Assembly (NCBI RefSeq): GCF_019800005.1
Contig: NZ_JABGCL010000030.1
Location: 1 to 53,999 of the forward strand
DNA: 53,999 nucleotides
Origin: Geminicoccus harenae
Lineage (GTDB): Bacteria; Pseudomonadota; Alphaproteobacteria; Geminicoccales; Geminicoccaceae
Direction: 5' to 3'
Shown here: positions 7,526-16,685 of the stretch, in pieces
Position numbering within the stretch: position 1 is the first letter of the stretch
How the letters are laid out: every line of letters begins with the position of its first letter
Made by a program: the position numbers and the translations under genes
The notes under the pieces: model-generated
Databases searched by the model: none
The model's input: only the letters and a program-made list of their open reading frames with translations
Told to the model about the DNA's origin: nothing

Positions 7526-8527
7526 TCAGGGGCGGAGCAGGGCGTCGATCAGGCGGCGGGTGGCGATCAGGTCGGGCAGGCCCACCTTTGGCGGCCGATC
7601 TTCGTCCAGCGCGTCGAGGAAGTCGGTGAGGAGCGCGCGGTGCGCCTCGTGGCTGAACGCCATGGGATCGGCGCCGCCGCCGCTGGCGGCAGCGCCCGCC
7701 AGTTGCTCGTGGCGGCCATCGTGATGGTACAGGTCGAGGCGGCCGCCCTCGAGCCGGACGGTGGCGTGGCGGAACACCAGCTCGATCCGCTCGGGGAAGC
7801 CGGGATAGCAGGCGGTGCTGGCGAGGATCGTGCCCGGGGCTCGATCTTCGCCCAGCCTGGCCAGCGCCACCACATGGTCCTCGCTCTCCATGCGGTGCAG
7901 GCCAGTGGTGGTAGCGATCGATGCCTGGACCTCGACCGTGCCGACCAGGGCGCGGAACACGTCCAGGACGTGGATCGCCTGGGTGAGCAGCACGCCGCCG
8001 CCATCCCGGGCGAGGGTGCCGCGCCCGGGCTCGTCGTAATAGGCCTGGGGGCGCCACCACGGCACTTGGCACTGGCCGGAGCACAGGGGGCCGAGCCCAC
8101 CGTCGGCAATGGCGGCGGCCAGCGCCTGGGCGGCCGGGCGGAAGCGGTGCTGCAGCACCACGCCCACCGGGCGACCCAGCCGCGCCGCCTGCTCCGCCAG
8201 CGCCACGGCCGTGCCGGTGTCGAGGCCGATCGGCTTCTCGATCAGCAGCGCGCGGCCCGCCGCCAGCACGGCTGCGCCGAGTTCGGCATGGCTGGCCGGC
8301 GGTGTCAGGACCAGTACCGCCTCGACCCGCTCGTCCCGGAGCACCCGGTCGAGCTCGGTGGTGACCGGGAAGGGAAACTCTCTGGCAAACGCCTGGCAGC
8401 GCTCCGCCGAGCGACTGGCCGCCCACACCACCTCCACCCGGTCCGCCAGGTCGAGCAGGCTCTGGGCATGCGGCCGGACCGCCATGCCCAGACCCACCAC
8501 GGCGATGCCGCGCCGCCCCCGGCTCAT
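7526..8527 (-). CDS. Gfo/Idh/MocA-family oxidoreductase
   Basis: A 333-residue protein with an N-terminal Rossmann domain (IAVVGLGMAVRPHAQSLL) and the family hallmark EKPIG at about residue 96, in which the Lys is the catalytic residue of the E-K-P motif. The C-terminal alpha/beta domain carries GGGVLLTQAIHVLDVFRALV, the usual G-G-x-L-x-D/Q-x-x-x-H substrate-side motif, with Q in place of D. Members oxidise or epimerise sugars, inositols or similar polyols using NAD(P). Its start overlaps the stop of the upstream enoyl-CoA hydratase by four bases (ATGA), so the two are translationally coupled. The pairing of a polyol-type dehydrogenase with a hydratase is unusual and gives no clear substrate. 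Confidence 0.85.
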   Translation of the reverse strand: MSRGRRGIAVVGLGMAVRPHAQSLLDLADRVEVVWAASRSAERCQAFAREFPFPVTTELDRVLRDERVEAVLVLTPPASHAELGAAVLAAGRALLIEKPIGLDTGTAVALAEQAARLGRPVGVVLQHRFRPAAQALAAAIADGGLGPLCSGQCQVPWWRPQAYYDEPGRGTLARDGGGVLLTQAIHVLDVFRALVGTVEVQASIATTTGLHRMESEDHVVALARLGEDRAPGTILASTACYPGFPERIELVFRHATVRLEGGRLDLYHHDGRHEQLAGAAASGGGADPMAFSHEAHRALLTDFLDALDEDRPPKVGLPDLIATRRLIDALLRP

Positions 8528-9285
8528 CGGCCGCTCCTCCTGGCGAGGAAGGCGCCGACCCGCTCGATCCGTTCCGGTGTGTCCAGGACCAGGGCGGCCA
8601 GCAGGCGCTCCAGCCGCAGCGACTGGCGGATCGGCTGCTCGGCCGCTTCCCGCAGGACCTCGCGCGCGAACCGGATCGCCGGCGGGCTGCGCTCCGCGAT
8701 CTGCCGGCCGATGCCGATGGCTTCATCCAGCACCCGCTCGGCGGGCACCACGCGCGCGGCGATGCCGAGCGCACCGGCCTCGGTGCCGGACAAGGCGCGG
8801 CCGGTGAGGATCAGGTCGGTGGCGATCGCCCGGCCGGCCAGCTGCAGGAGCCGCTGGGTGCCGCCCTGGCCGGCGATCACGCCGATGCCGGTCTCCGGCA
8901 GCGCCAGGTTGGCGTTCTCGGCGCACACGATCAGGTCGCAGGACAGGGCCAGCTCGAAGCCGCCGCCCACCGCATGGCCGCGTACCGCGGCAATCGTCGG
9001 CTTGCGCGCGGCGGCGAACCGGTCGAACTCCTCCAGCCAGTCGCCCAGCACCGCCTCGATCGCCCGCAGCTCGTGGACCTCGGTCAGGTCCGCACCCACG
9101 GAGAAATGGCTGGGCGTCCCGGCCACCACCACCGCGTGGATTGCTTCATCCGCCTCGGCCGCCATCAGGGCCTGCACGAGGTCGGCGGCCAGCGCCTGGG
9201 ACAGAGGATTGCCGCGCCTGGGCCGGCCGGTCATGGTCAGGATCCGCACCGGGCCGTTCGTGTCCACGGCAAGATGCTCGGTCAT
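8524..9285 (-). CDS. Enoyl-CoA hydratase/isomerase (crotonase) family
   Basis: A 253-residue crotonase. The oxyanion-hole segment FSVGADLTEV and the HAVGGGFELALSCDLIVCAE block are present. Both acid/base glutamates of rat enoyl-CoA hydratase appear conserved: one in GGGFELA and one in LPETGIG. The segment GQGGTQRL follows as usual. True hydratase activity is therefore plausible, though isomerase or lyase members share this pattern. I start at MTEHLAVD (9285) because of GGGAG upstream and because family members begin here; a longer in-frame ATG exists at 9330. Coupled by ATGA to the downstream Gfo/Idh/MocA gene. Confidence 0.85.
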   Translation of the reverse strand: MTEHLAVDTNGPVRILTMTGRPRRGNPLSQALAADLVQALMAAEADEAIHAVVVAGTPSHFSVGADLTEVHELRAIEAVLGDWLEEFDRFAAARKPTIAAVRGHAVGGGFELALSCDLIVCAENANLALPETGIGVIAGQGGTQRLLQLAGRAIATDLILTGRALSGTEAGALGIAARVVPAERVLDEAIGIGRQIAERSPPAIRFAREVLREAAEQPIRQSLRLERLLAALVLDTPERIERVGAFLARRSGR

Positions 9286-9511
9286 CGTCCTGGCGCTCCC
9301 TGATCTGCGTGGACTGCTGCGATCGGGCATAGCCGAACCGCAGCTGGGCCTCCACCGCTGTCGATGGATCAGGGTGCGGCATGCGGGGCAGCATCCACAC
9401 CGGCAGCGGCCGGCGCACCATCGCCTCCGGTAGCCGACCGGTCAGGCTGGACCCGGCCGCAGACGCCCTCGAAACTGCTGGCCAATGACCGGAGGTCGGG
9501 AGGGGCGGGAA

Positions 9512-10012
9512 ATGGTGGACAAGATGGACATGGCGGCGGGACGCGAGCTGGACGGCGGTATCTACGACTATGACGCGCTGCAGGTCGGGGACCGCTACTG
9601 GACCGGCCGGATCGACGTCACCGAGGCGCATGTGGTGGGCTTTGCCGGTCTGTCCGGCGACCTGTTCGACGTCCACATGGACGAGGAGTTCGCGAAAGGG
9701 CACGGCTTCCCCGCCCGGATCGTCCACGGCCTCCTGGTCCTGGCGATGGCGGACGGCCTGAAGAACCGCGCGGCGGCGCGGATCCGCGCGATCGCGTCCA
9801 TGGGCTGGACCGACTGGCGCTTCCGGCGCCCGGTGCTGATCGGCGACCGCATCCGCGCCCGGATCACCGTGACCGCCAAGAAGCCGCACCGCGACCCGGC
9901 GCGCGGCATCCTCACCCTCCATCTTGCGGTGCATAACCAGCACGACCAGGTCGTGCAGGAAGGGTTTACCTTGCTCCTGTGCGAGCGCGCCGGCCCGGGC
10001 GGCTCCGCCTAG
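9512..10012 (+). CDS. MaoC-like (R)-hydratase / dehydratase
   Basis: A hot-dog fold protein of about 166 residues. DYDALQVGDRYWTGRIDVTE leads into VVGFAGLSGDLFDVHMDEEF, matching the MaoC signature in which Asp and His (here the D-x-F-D-V-H stretch) are the hydratase catalytic pair. Next comes RIVHGLLVLAMADGL, the G-x-x-x-x-x-x helix of the fold. These enzymes hydrate 2-enoyl-CoA to the (R)-3-hydroxy form or dehydrate mesaconyl-type acids. GGGAGGGGCGGG just upstream of the ATG at 9512 sets the start. It is divergent from the enoyl-CoA hydratase with 226 bases between, so a shared acyl-CoA route is possible. Confidence 0.85.
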   Translation: MVDKMDMAAGRELDGGIYDYDALQVGDRYWTGRIDVTEAHVVGFAGLSGDLFDVHMDEEFAKGHGFPARIVHGLLVLAMADGLKNRAAARIRAIASMGWTDWRFRRPVLIGDRIRARITVTAKKPHRDPARGILTLHLAVHNQHDQVVQEGFTLLLCERAGPGGSA

Positions 10013-10272
10013 ATGATGCCGTGCCGGGCTGGTCGACCATGCCGTATGCTGAAACTCCGCCGGTGCTGGAGCGCTCCTTCTGTTCCATCCAGGCCCTGCT
10101 GAACCGCCCCTGCTCGAGGCAGCAGCCGCACGGCCAAAGCTTATCAGGCAGGCCACCGCTCCTAACGCACCACGATGGTCGCTGCCGCCCGGCCCGGTGC
10201 TGCCAGGAGGCACAATTCCGGCCTTGCCGAGCCCGCTCGCCTCGGCTGCCCAGCCGTGACGGCCTGGGCCTG

Positions 10273-10689
10273 TCAGCCGTCCCGCTCCTGCTTGGCCAGT
10301 TCCACCGCCGCGCGGACCTCGATCTCGGCCAGCACGTCCGCCAGCTCCGGCTCGATCACCATCGGTGCCTCGTCGCCCAGCGCAGTACGCAGCCGGGCGA
10401 GGCAGGCGGCGTCGTCGCCGACGCCGAGCAGCGCCAGCTGGAGATCGCCCAAGGCCGCCAGCAGCGCCTCGCCGCGGCGCACCGCCCGCTGCCGCCGCTC
10501 GTCCAGCCCGGGCGTCACTTCCTGCACGGCCAGCATGGTCTGCAAGGAGGCGAGGGCCGCGGTGGAGCCGGGCCCGGGTGGCGGGCGGGCTCCCGCCGGC
10601 TCCCCGGGCACCCTGAACTGGCCGGCGGACACGCGGCCGATCTCCCGGCTGTGACTGACGGCGAACGTGGCGAGCGGCTGGATCGGCAT
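10273..10689 (-). CDS. fliX: Flagellar assembly protein FliX
   Basis: A 138-residue protein. The N-terminal half is a flexible Pro/Ala/Gly stretch. The C-terminal half matches FliX of Caulobacter: LQTMLAVQEV (family L-L-A-L-Q-E-V), then DERRQRAVRRGEALLAAL, then PELADVLAEIEVRAAVELAK at the end (family L-x-x-L-L-D-E-I-E-x-R-A-A-V-E-M-A-K). FliX is a trans-acting factor that links flagellar basal-body assembly to class III/IV transcription through FlbD in alphaproteobacteria. No other flagellar gene lies in this window, so it is an orphan here. The start ATG lies 47 bases downstream of the GGDEF gene's stop. Confidence 0.8.
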   Translation of the reverse strand: MPIQPLATFAVSHSREIGRVSAGQFRVPGEPAGARPPPGPGSTAALASLQTMLAVQEVTPGLDERRQRAVRRGEALLAALGDLQLALLGVGDDAACLARLRTALGDEAPMVIEPELADVLAEIEVRAAVELAKQERDG

Positions 10690-10736
10690 GGCGGTGGACG
10701 ACCTCCTGATACCGGATCTTAACTAGACTGGATGAA

Positions 10737-13319
10737 TCAATCGTTAAGAGCGGCCGGGTGGGCCTGGAGCTGTGCCGCCCAGGGCCGGGCCAGCGCGTGG
10801 GCGAGGGCTTGGTCGGCCGGCAGCGGCGTTCCCAGCAGCGGCCCCTGCACCAGGTCGCAGCCCTGGGCCAGCAGGAAGTCGAGCTGGCGGATCTCCGCAA
10901 CGCCCTCGGCCACCGTCTCGATCCCGAGCCCGTGCGCCAGTTCGATGATCGCACGGATGATCGCGGCGTCGCCCTGGTCGTTGATCGCGGCGTGAACGAA
11001 GCCCGCGCTGATGCGCAGCCGATCGATCGGCAGGCGCCGGAGCTGCAGGAGCGAGGCGTGGCCGGCGCCGAAATCGGTGAGGGACAGGCTCACCCCGCGC
11101 TGGTGCAGGGCCTGCAGCACCTCGCCGATCGCCGCACCGTCACGGCCGAGCAGCATGGCCTCGGTGATGCCGATCTCCAGATGGTTCGGCGCCACCGGGC
11201 TGCCGGACAGGGCCCGATCCACGATCCGGTACAGCTCGCCCGCCATGACGGCGGCGGGGCCCAGGCGGACGGTGACGCGCTCCAGTGCCAGGCCGGCACC
11301 CTGCCACCAGCTGGCATCTTCCAGCGCATGGTGCAGCAGACCGGCCAGGAGCGGGCCCATCAGCCCGCTTTCCTCCGCGATCGGCAGGAAGCTTTCCGGC
11401 CCGAGGCTGCCCTGCTGGGGGTGCAGCCAGCAGACGGTGGCGTCGAACGAGACCTTGCCGGCCGCACCCGGCCGCACCACCGGCTCGTAGCGCAGCGCCA
11501 GCTCCGACCCGCCCACCGCACGCCGCAGCTCCCGCTCCATGCGCCGGCGCGTCTCGATCTGGACCCGCATCTCGTCATCGAAGAAGCGCCAGCGGCCCCG
11601 GCCGCTCTCCTTGGCACGGTAAAGGGCGATGTCGGCATGCTTGAGCAGGTCACTGGCCGTGGCCGCGTCGTTGGGGAATACGGCGATGCCGATGCTGGCG
11701 CAGGGCCGCAGCTCCTGGCCCTCGAAGCTGAACGGCCGGGCCAGCTCGGCCAGGATCCGCGACGCGATCACCGCAGCGTCGGTCGGCCGGCGCACCGCGT
11801 CCAGGATCACGGCGAACTCGTCGCCGCCCAGGCGCGCCACCGTGTCCTGGCGCCGCCGCGCATGTTTGAGGCGGCCCGCCACCTCAAGCAGGAGGGCATC
11901 GCCGGCATCGTGGCCGAGCGTGTCGTTGACGTCCTTGAACGCATCCAGGTCGACCAGCAGCAGTGCGGTGATCTGGCCATGCCGTTCACCCCGCCCGACC
12001 GCCTGGGCCAGCCGCTCCTGGAAGGCGCGGCGGTTGGGCAGCCCGGTCAGGACGTCGTGATGCGCCAGGTGATGCAGGCGCTGCTCCGCGATCTTGCGCT
12101 CGGTGACGTCGATATTGACCCCGACCAGGCCGATCACCTGGCCGTCCATCTCGATCGGCACCAGGATCGTGTCGAGATGGCAGAGATCGCTGCCCGTCCC
12201 GTAGGTCTCGTCCAGGCGCAGATGCCGGCCCTGGAGCACCTGCTCGACATTGGCCTGCCATCTCCGCTTCATGGCAGGCGGCATGTCCAGGTCGATCATC
12301 CGCTTGCCCAGGAGATCGCCCCAGCGTGCCCGGGCCGGAGCGTTCAGCATCACGTAGCGACCCTCGGCATCCTGGATCCACAGGCCGAACGGCAGGCTCT
12401 CGATCGCCGCGGCCAGCTTCGCCTCGCTCTCCCGCCGCGCGCGCTCGGCCGCCTTGCGCTCGCTGTTGTCGATGGCGACGCCGACCAGCCCGTCGATCTG
12501 GCCCTGCTCGTCGCGCACCGGTGCCACGATCTCCTCGACCTGGATGGTCTGGTCGCCCATCTGGTAGGTGAAGTCGCCGCGCATCATCTGGCCGGCCAGG
12601 GCGCGGCGATTGTTCTCGGCCCAGAGGCTGGTGATCTCGGTGGCGACCCCGATCTCGTCCGGGGTCCGGCCGAGATGGGTGCCCCACAGGGCCCGGCCGA
12701 CCGCATTCTGCAGGATGTAGCGGCCTTGCGCGTCGCACAGCCAGAAGTCGAACGGCAGGCTGTCGATCACCCGGCCGAGCCGGCTGCGCTCCGCCCGTAC
12801 CGCGGCTTCCGCCCGCGCCTGCTCGCGGATCTGCCGGCGCAGCTCCATCTCGCTGGCGACGATCGCCGCGCAGTCGGTCAGGAGCTGGCGCTGCTGGGGG
12901 CTCAGGCGGCGCCGGCGCCGGTCGTGGATGCTGAGCGAGCCGACCACCGCACCGCCCGGCATGACGAGCGGCACGCCGGCATAGAAGAACAGGGGGTCCG
13001 GCCGGTCGACCAGCGGGTGGTGCGCGTGGCGCGGGTCCTGCCGGGCGTCCTGGATGACCAGGAGCCGCCCCGCCGCCACCACGCGGGGGCAGAAGGACAC
13101 CGTGCGGTCGATGCGGTGCATCCGCTCGATGCCGAAGCTCGACATGGTCCAGGCATGGCGGCGGCCCAGGAGCAGGATGGCGACGTGCGGCACCTGCAGG
13201 ACCGTGCCGAGCAGCCGGGTGACCCGGTCGAAACTCTCCTCGAGATCCTCCAGCCGCACGTCGTCGCCGCCCAGCCCCGTGAACTCGTCCCGGCGCTCGG
13301 GGTCGAGGGGACCGCTCAT
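10737..13319 (-). CDS. GAF-PAS-PAS-GGDEF-EAL cyclic-di-GMP signalling protein
   Basis: About 860 residues. Order: GAF (residues about 5-160, beginning DPERRDEF and containing HAWTMSSFGIERMHR), two PAS/PAC units (about 180-290 and 300-410), GGDEF (about 420-575) and EAL (about 605-850). The GGDEF domain is intact, with RLGGDEFAVIL at 496-506, and keeps the inhibitory I-site R-R-Q-D five residues before GGDEF. So it should be a feedback-inhibited diguanylate cyclase. The EAL domain is degenerate: the E-A-L motif reads DAT, the D-D-F-G motif reads TDFG and the L-K-I-D motif reads LRIS, so phosphodiesterase activity is unlikely. I start at 13319 because GAF proteins of this type begin D-P-x-R; an in-frame ATG lies at 13400. 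Confidence 0.9.
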   Translation of the reverse strand: MSGPLDPERRDEFTGLGGDDVRLEDLEESFDRVTRLLGTVLQVPHVAILLLGRRHAWTMSSFGIERMHRIDRTVSFCPRVVAAGRLLVIQDARQDPRHAHHPLVDRPDPLFFYAGVPLVMPGGAVVGSLSIHDRRRRRLSPQQRQLLTDCAAIVASEMELRRQIREQARAEAAVRAERSRLGRVIDSLPFDFWLCDAQGRYILQNAVGRALWGTHLGRTPDEIGVATEITSLWAENNRRALAGQMMRGDFTYQMGDQTIQVEEIVAPVRDEQGQIDGLVGVAIDNSERKAAERARRESEAKLAAAIESLPFGLWIQDAEGRYVMLNAPARARWGDLLGKRMIDLDMPPAMKRRWQANVEQVLQGRHLRLDETYGTGSDLCHLDTILVPIEMDGQVIGLVGVNIDVTERKIAEQRLHHLAHHDVLTGLPNRRAFQERLAQAVGRGERHGQITALLLVDLDAFKDVNDTLGHDAGDALLLEVAGRLKHARRRQDTVARLGGDEFAVILDAVRRPTDAAVIASRILAELARPFSFEGQELRPCASIGIAVFPNDAATASDLLKHADIALYRAKESGRGRWRFFDDEMRVQIETRRRMERELRRAVGGSELALRYEPVVRPGAAGKVSFDATVCWLHPQQGSLGPESFLPIAEESGLMGPLLAGLLHHALEDASWWQGAGLALERVTVRLGPAAVMAGELYRIVDRALSGSPVAPNHLEIGITEAMLLGRDGAAIGEVLQALHQRGVSLSLTDFGAGHASLLQLRRLPIDRLRISAGFVHAAINDQGDAAIIRAIIELAHGLGIETVAEGVAEIRQLDFLLAQGCDLVQGPLLGTPLPADQALAHALARPWAAQLQAHPAALND

Positions 13320-13498
13320 CCGCGCGCTCCGCTCCACGACCGCAGCGCGCATGCCCGCCCGGCCACCGCTGCCGCAGGGCCGCTCCGTCTGGGTGTGCAT
13401 GCGCAGGAGGAACGCAAGCGAGCGGACAGGCTCAGGATGACGTGCGTTGATTTCCCAGGCTATCTGGCGGTGATATCAACGACAGCGCGGTACGAGTC

Positions 13499-13831
13499 AT
13501 GACCAATCCTCGCCCTCAGGCGTTTGATCCCGATCTTGCCATTCCACCGGAAGGCGAAGCAACCCTGGAGGGTTATGCCTCCGATGACGGCGTCCTCACG
13601 ACAGGCACCTGGACGCATGCCGGCGGCAGGCTTTCCGCGGAGTTTGCCTACGACGAGGTGTGCGTCCTGTTGTCCGGTCACGTCCGGCTGACCGATCATA
13701 ACGGTTACACGGCCGAATTCAAGGCCGGTGAAACATTCGTGATCCCCAAAGGTTTCAAGGGTACCTGGGAAACGATAGAACCCGTGCTGAAGCACTATGT
13801 TATTTTGGATCCTTCCCGGAAGAACTCATGA
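13499..13831 (+). CDS. Cupin-fold protein (DUF861 type)
   Basis: A 110-residue single-domain cupin. It has the order GVLTTGTWTHAGGRLSAEFA, then YDEVCVLLSGHVRLTDHNGY, then FKAGETFVIPKGFKGTWETI. The central E-V-C-V-L-L-S-G-H-V and P-K-G-F-K-G-T-W-E motifs are those of the Cupin_3 group, which includes (S)-ureidoglycine aminohydrolase-like and sugar-binding proteins. The usual His metal ligands of motif 1 are not clear, so metal binding is uncertain. The 98-base gap to the GGDEF gene must hold both divergent promoters. It converges with the ClC gene, with only five bases between stops. Confidence 0.75.
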   Translation: MTNPRPQAFDPDLAIPPEGEATLEGYASDDGVLTTGTWTHAGGRLSAEFAYDEVCVLLSGHVRLTDHNGYTAEFKAGETFVIPKGFKGTWETIEPVLKHYVILDPSRKNS

Positions 13832-13836
13832 ATTCG

Positions 13837-15147
13837 TCAGGAGTTTCGCTCGGCAGCATTTGAAAGGTAGCGGCGGCTGAGCGCGTGGTAGATCGGCTGC
13901 GGGCAGACCAGGCGAGAGGCCCCCAGGGCCAGGATGGCGGTGGTCATGAGCGGCACGGTCATCGCCGTGCCCGCAGTCATTTCGAGCACGATCACAACCG
14001 TCGTTAGAGGTGCCTGCACCACGCCCGCGAAATAGCCGGTCATGCCGATCAGCACGATGGTGGCCGGCGGGACGGTGGGAAACAGCAGGCTCAACTGCTG
14101 GCCCAGGCCGGCACCGACCGACAAGGACGGCGAGAAGATGCCGCCCGGCAGGCCGCTGACCGTCGAGACCAGCGTGGCGGCCAGCTTGGCCGGGCCGTAC
14201 CAGAAGCCGGGATCGGCGGTGCCTTCCAGGAGCCCGCGCGCCTGCTCGTAGCCGGTGCCGTAGGTGGCCCCACCGGTGAGCAGGCCCAGCACCGCGACCA
14301 GCAGGCCGCACATCGCCGCGAACGCCACCTGGTGGCGCCGGAGGCCGGCCAGCCAGGCGCGCCGCTCATCGAGGGCGAACAGGATCACCAGCCGGCTGAA
14401 CCCGCCGCCCAGCAGGCCGCCGATCAGGCCGGACACCCCGACCGCGAGCCAGGTGGCGGCGCCGGCGGGTGCGGCGTGCGACTGGCCGAAATAGGTATAG
14501 TCGCCGAGCAGCGCCAGCGACACCAGGCCCGCCACGATCACGCAGGAGAACACCAGCCAGCTGTTGCGCTGCTGGAAGGAGCGGCCGAGTTCCTCGATGG
14601 CGAACACCACGCCGGCGATCGGGGTGTTGAAGGCGGCAGCGATCGCCGCGGCACCGCCTGCCAGCAGCAGGCCCTCGTAGCGCCGCCCGCCGGTCTGGCC
14701 GAGCTCGTGCATGATCGAGGCACCCACCTGCACGGTCGGGCCCTCGCGCCCGATCGACGCACCGCTGGCGATGCCCAGGAGGGTCAGGCCGATCTTGCCC
14801 AGCGCCAGGCGCAGGCCCAGCAGATCCCGCCGGCGGGCGGGCGAGCCGATCTGGCGCGCGGCGATGGCCTGGGGGATGCCGCTGCCCTGGGAGCCCTGGA
14901 AGAAGCGTTCCGTGACGAAGGCCAGCAGGGCGAAGCCCAGCGGTGCCAACGCCAGCATCACCCAGGGCGACCAGCCGGTCATGACCTGCAGCAACCGGTG
15001 GGAGCCGTCCGCGAGCTTCGCGAACACGACCGCCACCACGCCGATCAGCGCGCCCCCGCCCCAGAACACCGCCTGCTGGCGCCATCGGGGCCAAAGGAAG
15101 AGCTGCCGGCGCACCCGGCGCCGCCAGCCAGTGAGACCCGTTGCCAT
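13837..15147 (-). CDS. ClC-family chloride/proton antiporter
   Basis: A 436-residue membrane protein with about ten hydrophobic helices. The three selectivity motifs are present: GSGIP at about 88-92, GREGP at 133-137 with the gating external Glu (E135), and GGIFSPSLSVGAGLG near 320. The internal proton glutamate is also kept (FNTPIAGVVFAIEEL, aligning with E202/E203 of the E. coli protein). This suggests a 2 Cl-/1 H+ exchanger rather than a channel, as used in extreme acid or halide (fluoride, nitrate) homeostasis. No C-terminal CBS domains. It lies 86 bases downstream of the BON gene on the same strand. Confidence 0.9.
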   Translation of the reverse strand: MATGLTGWRRRVRRQLFLWPRWRQQAVFWGGGALIGVVAVVFAKLADGSHRLLQVMTGWSPWVMLALAPLGFALLAFVTERFFQGSQGSGIPQAIAARQIGSPARRRDLLGLRLALGKIGLTLLGIASGASIGREGPTVQVGASIMHELGQTGGRRYEGLLLAGGAAAIAAAFNTPIAGVVFAIEELGRSFQQRNSWLVFSCVIVAGLVSLALLGDYTYFGQSHAAPAGAATWLAVGVSGLIGGLLGGGFSRLVILFALDERRAWLAGLRRHQVAFAAMCGLLVAVLGLLTGGATYGTGYEQARGLLEGTADPGFWYGPAKLAATLVSTVSGLPGGIFSPSLSVGAGLGQQLSLLFPTVPPATIVLIGMTGYFAGVVQAPLTTVVIVLEMTAGTAMTVPLMTTAILALGASRLVCPQPIYHALSRRYLSNAAERNS

Positions 15148-15233
15148 GCCTGCCCATCACTCCGCCGCAGAACAGCGACCCGCGACGGGTGGCATGCTCG
15201 CAGGACGAGGGCGAGCGGCTTCGTGCCGGCCGG

Positions 15234-15473
15234 TCAGCCCGTGGCGCCGGTCGTGCCTTCCTGGGCCACGCGCAGGTTGTTCACCACGAACTTCACGCCC
15301 GGCGTCCCGGTCGCGACCGCCTCGGCCTGCGCGCGCAATTTGGCACTGACCACCGTGCCAGCGAGGGTGACCTGGTCGCCGACCACGTCGATCTGCACCT
15401 GCGGCGCGTCCGCATCGAGGCTACGCGCCATCCGGCTGGCGATCTCGTCGCGGATCCGGTCTTCGTCGCTCAT
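15234..15473 (-). CDS. Small BON-domain protein
   Basis: A 79-residue protein made of one BON domain: DEDRIRDEIASRMARS, then VQIDVVGDQVTLAGTVVSAK, then AEAVATGTPGVKFVVNNLRV. The G-x-V-x-L-x-G-x-V and G-V-x-x-V-x-N-x-L elements are the family core. BON domains bind phospholipid or peptidoglycan and are usual in OsmY, but this copy has no signal peptide, so it is more likely cytoplasmic or attached to a partner. It begins MSDED with GAGG upstream. It is divergent from the aldo/keto reductase at 15639 across 165 bases. Confidence 0.8.
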   Translation of the reverse strand: MSDEDRIRDEIASRMARSLDADAPQVQIDVVGDQVTLAGTVVSAKLRAQAEAVATGTPGVKFVVNNLRVAQEGTTGATG

Positions 15474-15638
15474 GTCGGCCTCATCCTGATGGTTGTGGTT
15501 CGGCGTGGAAAACGGCAGCGGGCGGAGTGCGTTCCCCCACTGGCGGCGGCGGTGCACGGATGCAATCATCGACCGCGGACGAGGTCGCCGGACCTGACGG
15601 CGGCATGAACAAGCAAGCGACGAGAACAGGGAGGCGCC

Positions 15639-16685
15639 ATGGACCCGCTGGCCACGCGGCCGCTCGGCCGGACCGGCATCCAGCTCAACCAGATGGGGTT
15701 CGGCGGCGCGCCGCTGGGCGACCTGTTCGACCGGCTCAGCGAGGCGCAGGCGGAGGCGACGCTGCAGGCGGCCTGGGATGGGGGAATCCGCTACTACGAC
15801 ACGGCACCCTGGTACGGGCGGGGGCAGTCCGAGCACCGCTTCGGCCGGTTCCTCTACCGTCAGCCGCGGGATGCCTTCGTCCTTTCCACCAAGGTCGGCC
15901 GGATCCTCAGGGCACCGCGCCATCCCGACCGGTTCGAGAGCGGCTTCTGGGCGGGCGGCCTCCAGTTCGACCATGTGTTCGACTATTCCTACGACGCGAT
16001 CATGCGGGCCTTCGAGGACAGCCTGCAGCGCCTGGGCATGAACCGGATCGACCTCCTGATCATCCACGACCTGGACTTTCGCCACCACGCCACCGAGCCG
16101 AAGGTGGCAGCCTATCTCGCCCAGCTCGCCACCGGGGGCTTCCGGGCGCTGGAGGAATTGCGCGACGCCGGGATCATCCGGGCGATCGGTGCCGGCATCA
16201 ACGAGCTGGGGATGATGCCCCGCTTCCTCGACCTGTTCGACCTGGACTTCTTCCTGTGCGCGCTGCGCTACTCGCTGATGGAGCACGACGTCCTGGACAG
16301 CGAGTTCCCTTATTGCGAGCGGCGCCAGGTGGGCATCATCATCGGCGGTGCGTTCTCCTCCGGGATCACCGCGACCGGACCGGTGCCGGGCGCCAAGTAC
16401 AATTACGAGGACGCGGCCCCTGAGGTGCTGGACAAGGTGCGGCGGATCCAGGCGGTCTGCCAGCGGCATGGCGTGCCGCTGCCGGCCGTGGCCCTGCAGT
16501 TCCCGCTGGGCCACCCGATCGTCAGCTCGGTCATCCCCGGCGGCATCCGGCCGGAGCACGTCACCCAGAACATCGGGCACATGCAGCACCCTATCCCGGC
16601 CGATCTGTGGGACGAACTGAAGCAGGAACGACTGATCCGCGCCGATGCGCCGGTGCCGGCAGCGGGAGGACAGCAGCACTCATGA
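15639..16685 (+). CDS. Aldo/keto reductase, aldose 1-dehydrogenase type
   Basis: A 348-residue (alpha/beta)8 oxidoreductase. The catalytic tetrad can be seen: Asp in YYDTAPWYG, Tyr in PWYGRG, Lys in LSTKVGR and His in LIIHDLDF. The F-G-G-A-P-L-G and W-D-G-G-I-R-Y-Y-D-T-A-P-W-Y-G-R-G pattern is that of the D-threo-aldose (L-fucose, D-arabinose) 1-dehydrogenase and pyridoxal 4-dehydrogenase group. A sugar-to-lactone step is therefore likely. Its stop overlaps the next start by ATGA, so it is the first gene of an operon with the enolase-superfamily, DUF1537 and PdxA genes. Confidence 0.85.
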   Translation: MDPLATRPLGRTGIQLNQMGFGGAPLGDLFDRLSEAQAEATLQAAWDGGIRYYDTAPWYGRGQSEHRFGRFLYRQPRDAFVLSTKVGRILRAPRHPDRFESGFWAGGLQFDHVFDYSYDAIMRAFEDSLQRLGMNRIDLLIIHDLDFRHHATEPKVAAYLAQLATGGFRALEELRDAGIIRAIGAGINELGMMPRFLDLFDLDFFLCALRYSLMEHDVLDSEFPYCERRQVGIIIGGAFSSGITATGPVPGAKYNYEDAAPEVLDKVRRIQAVCQRHGVPLPAVALQFPLGHPIVSSVIPGGIRPEHVTQNIGHMQHPIPADLWDELKQERLIRADAPVPAAGGQQHS

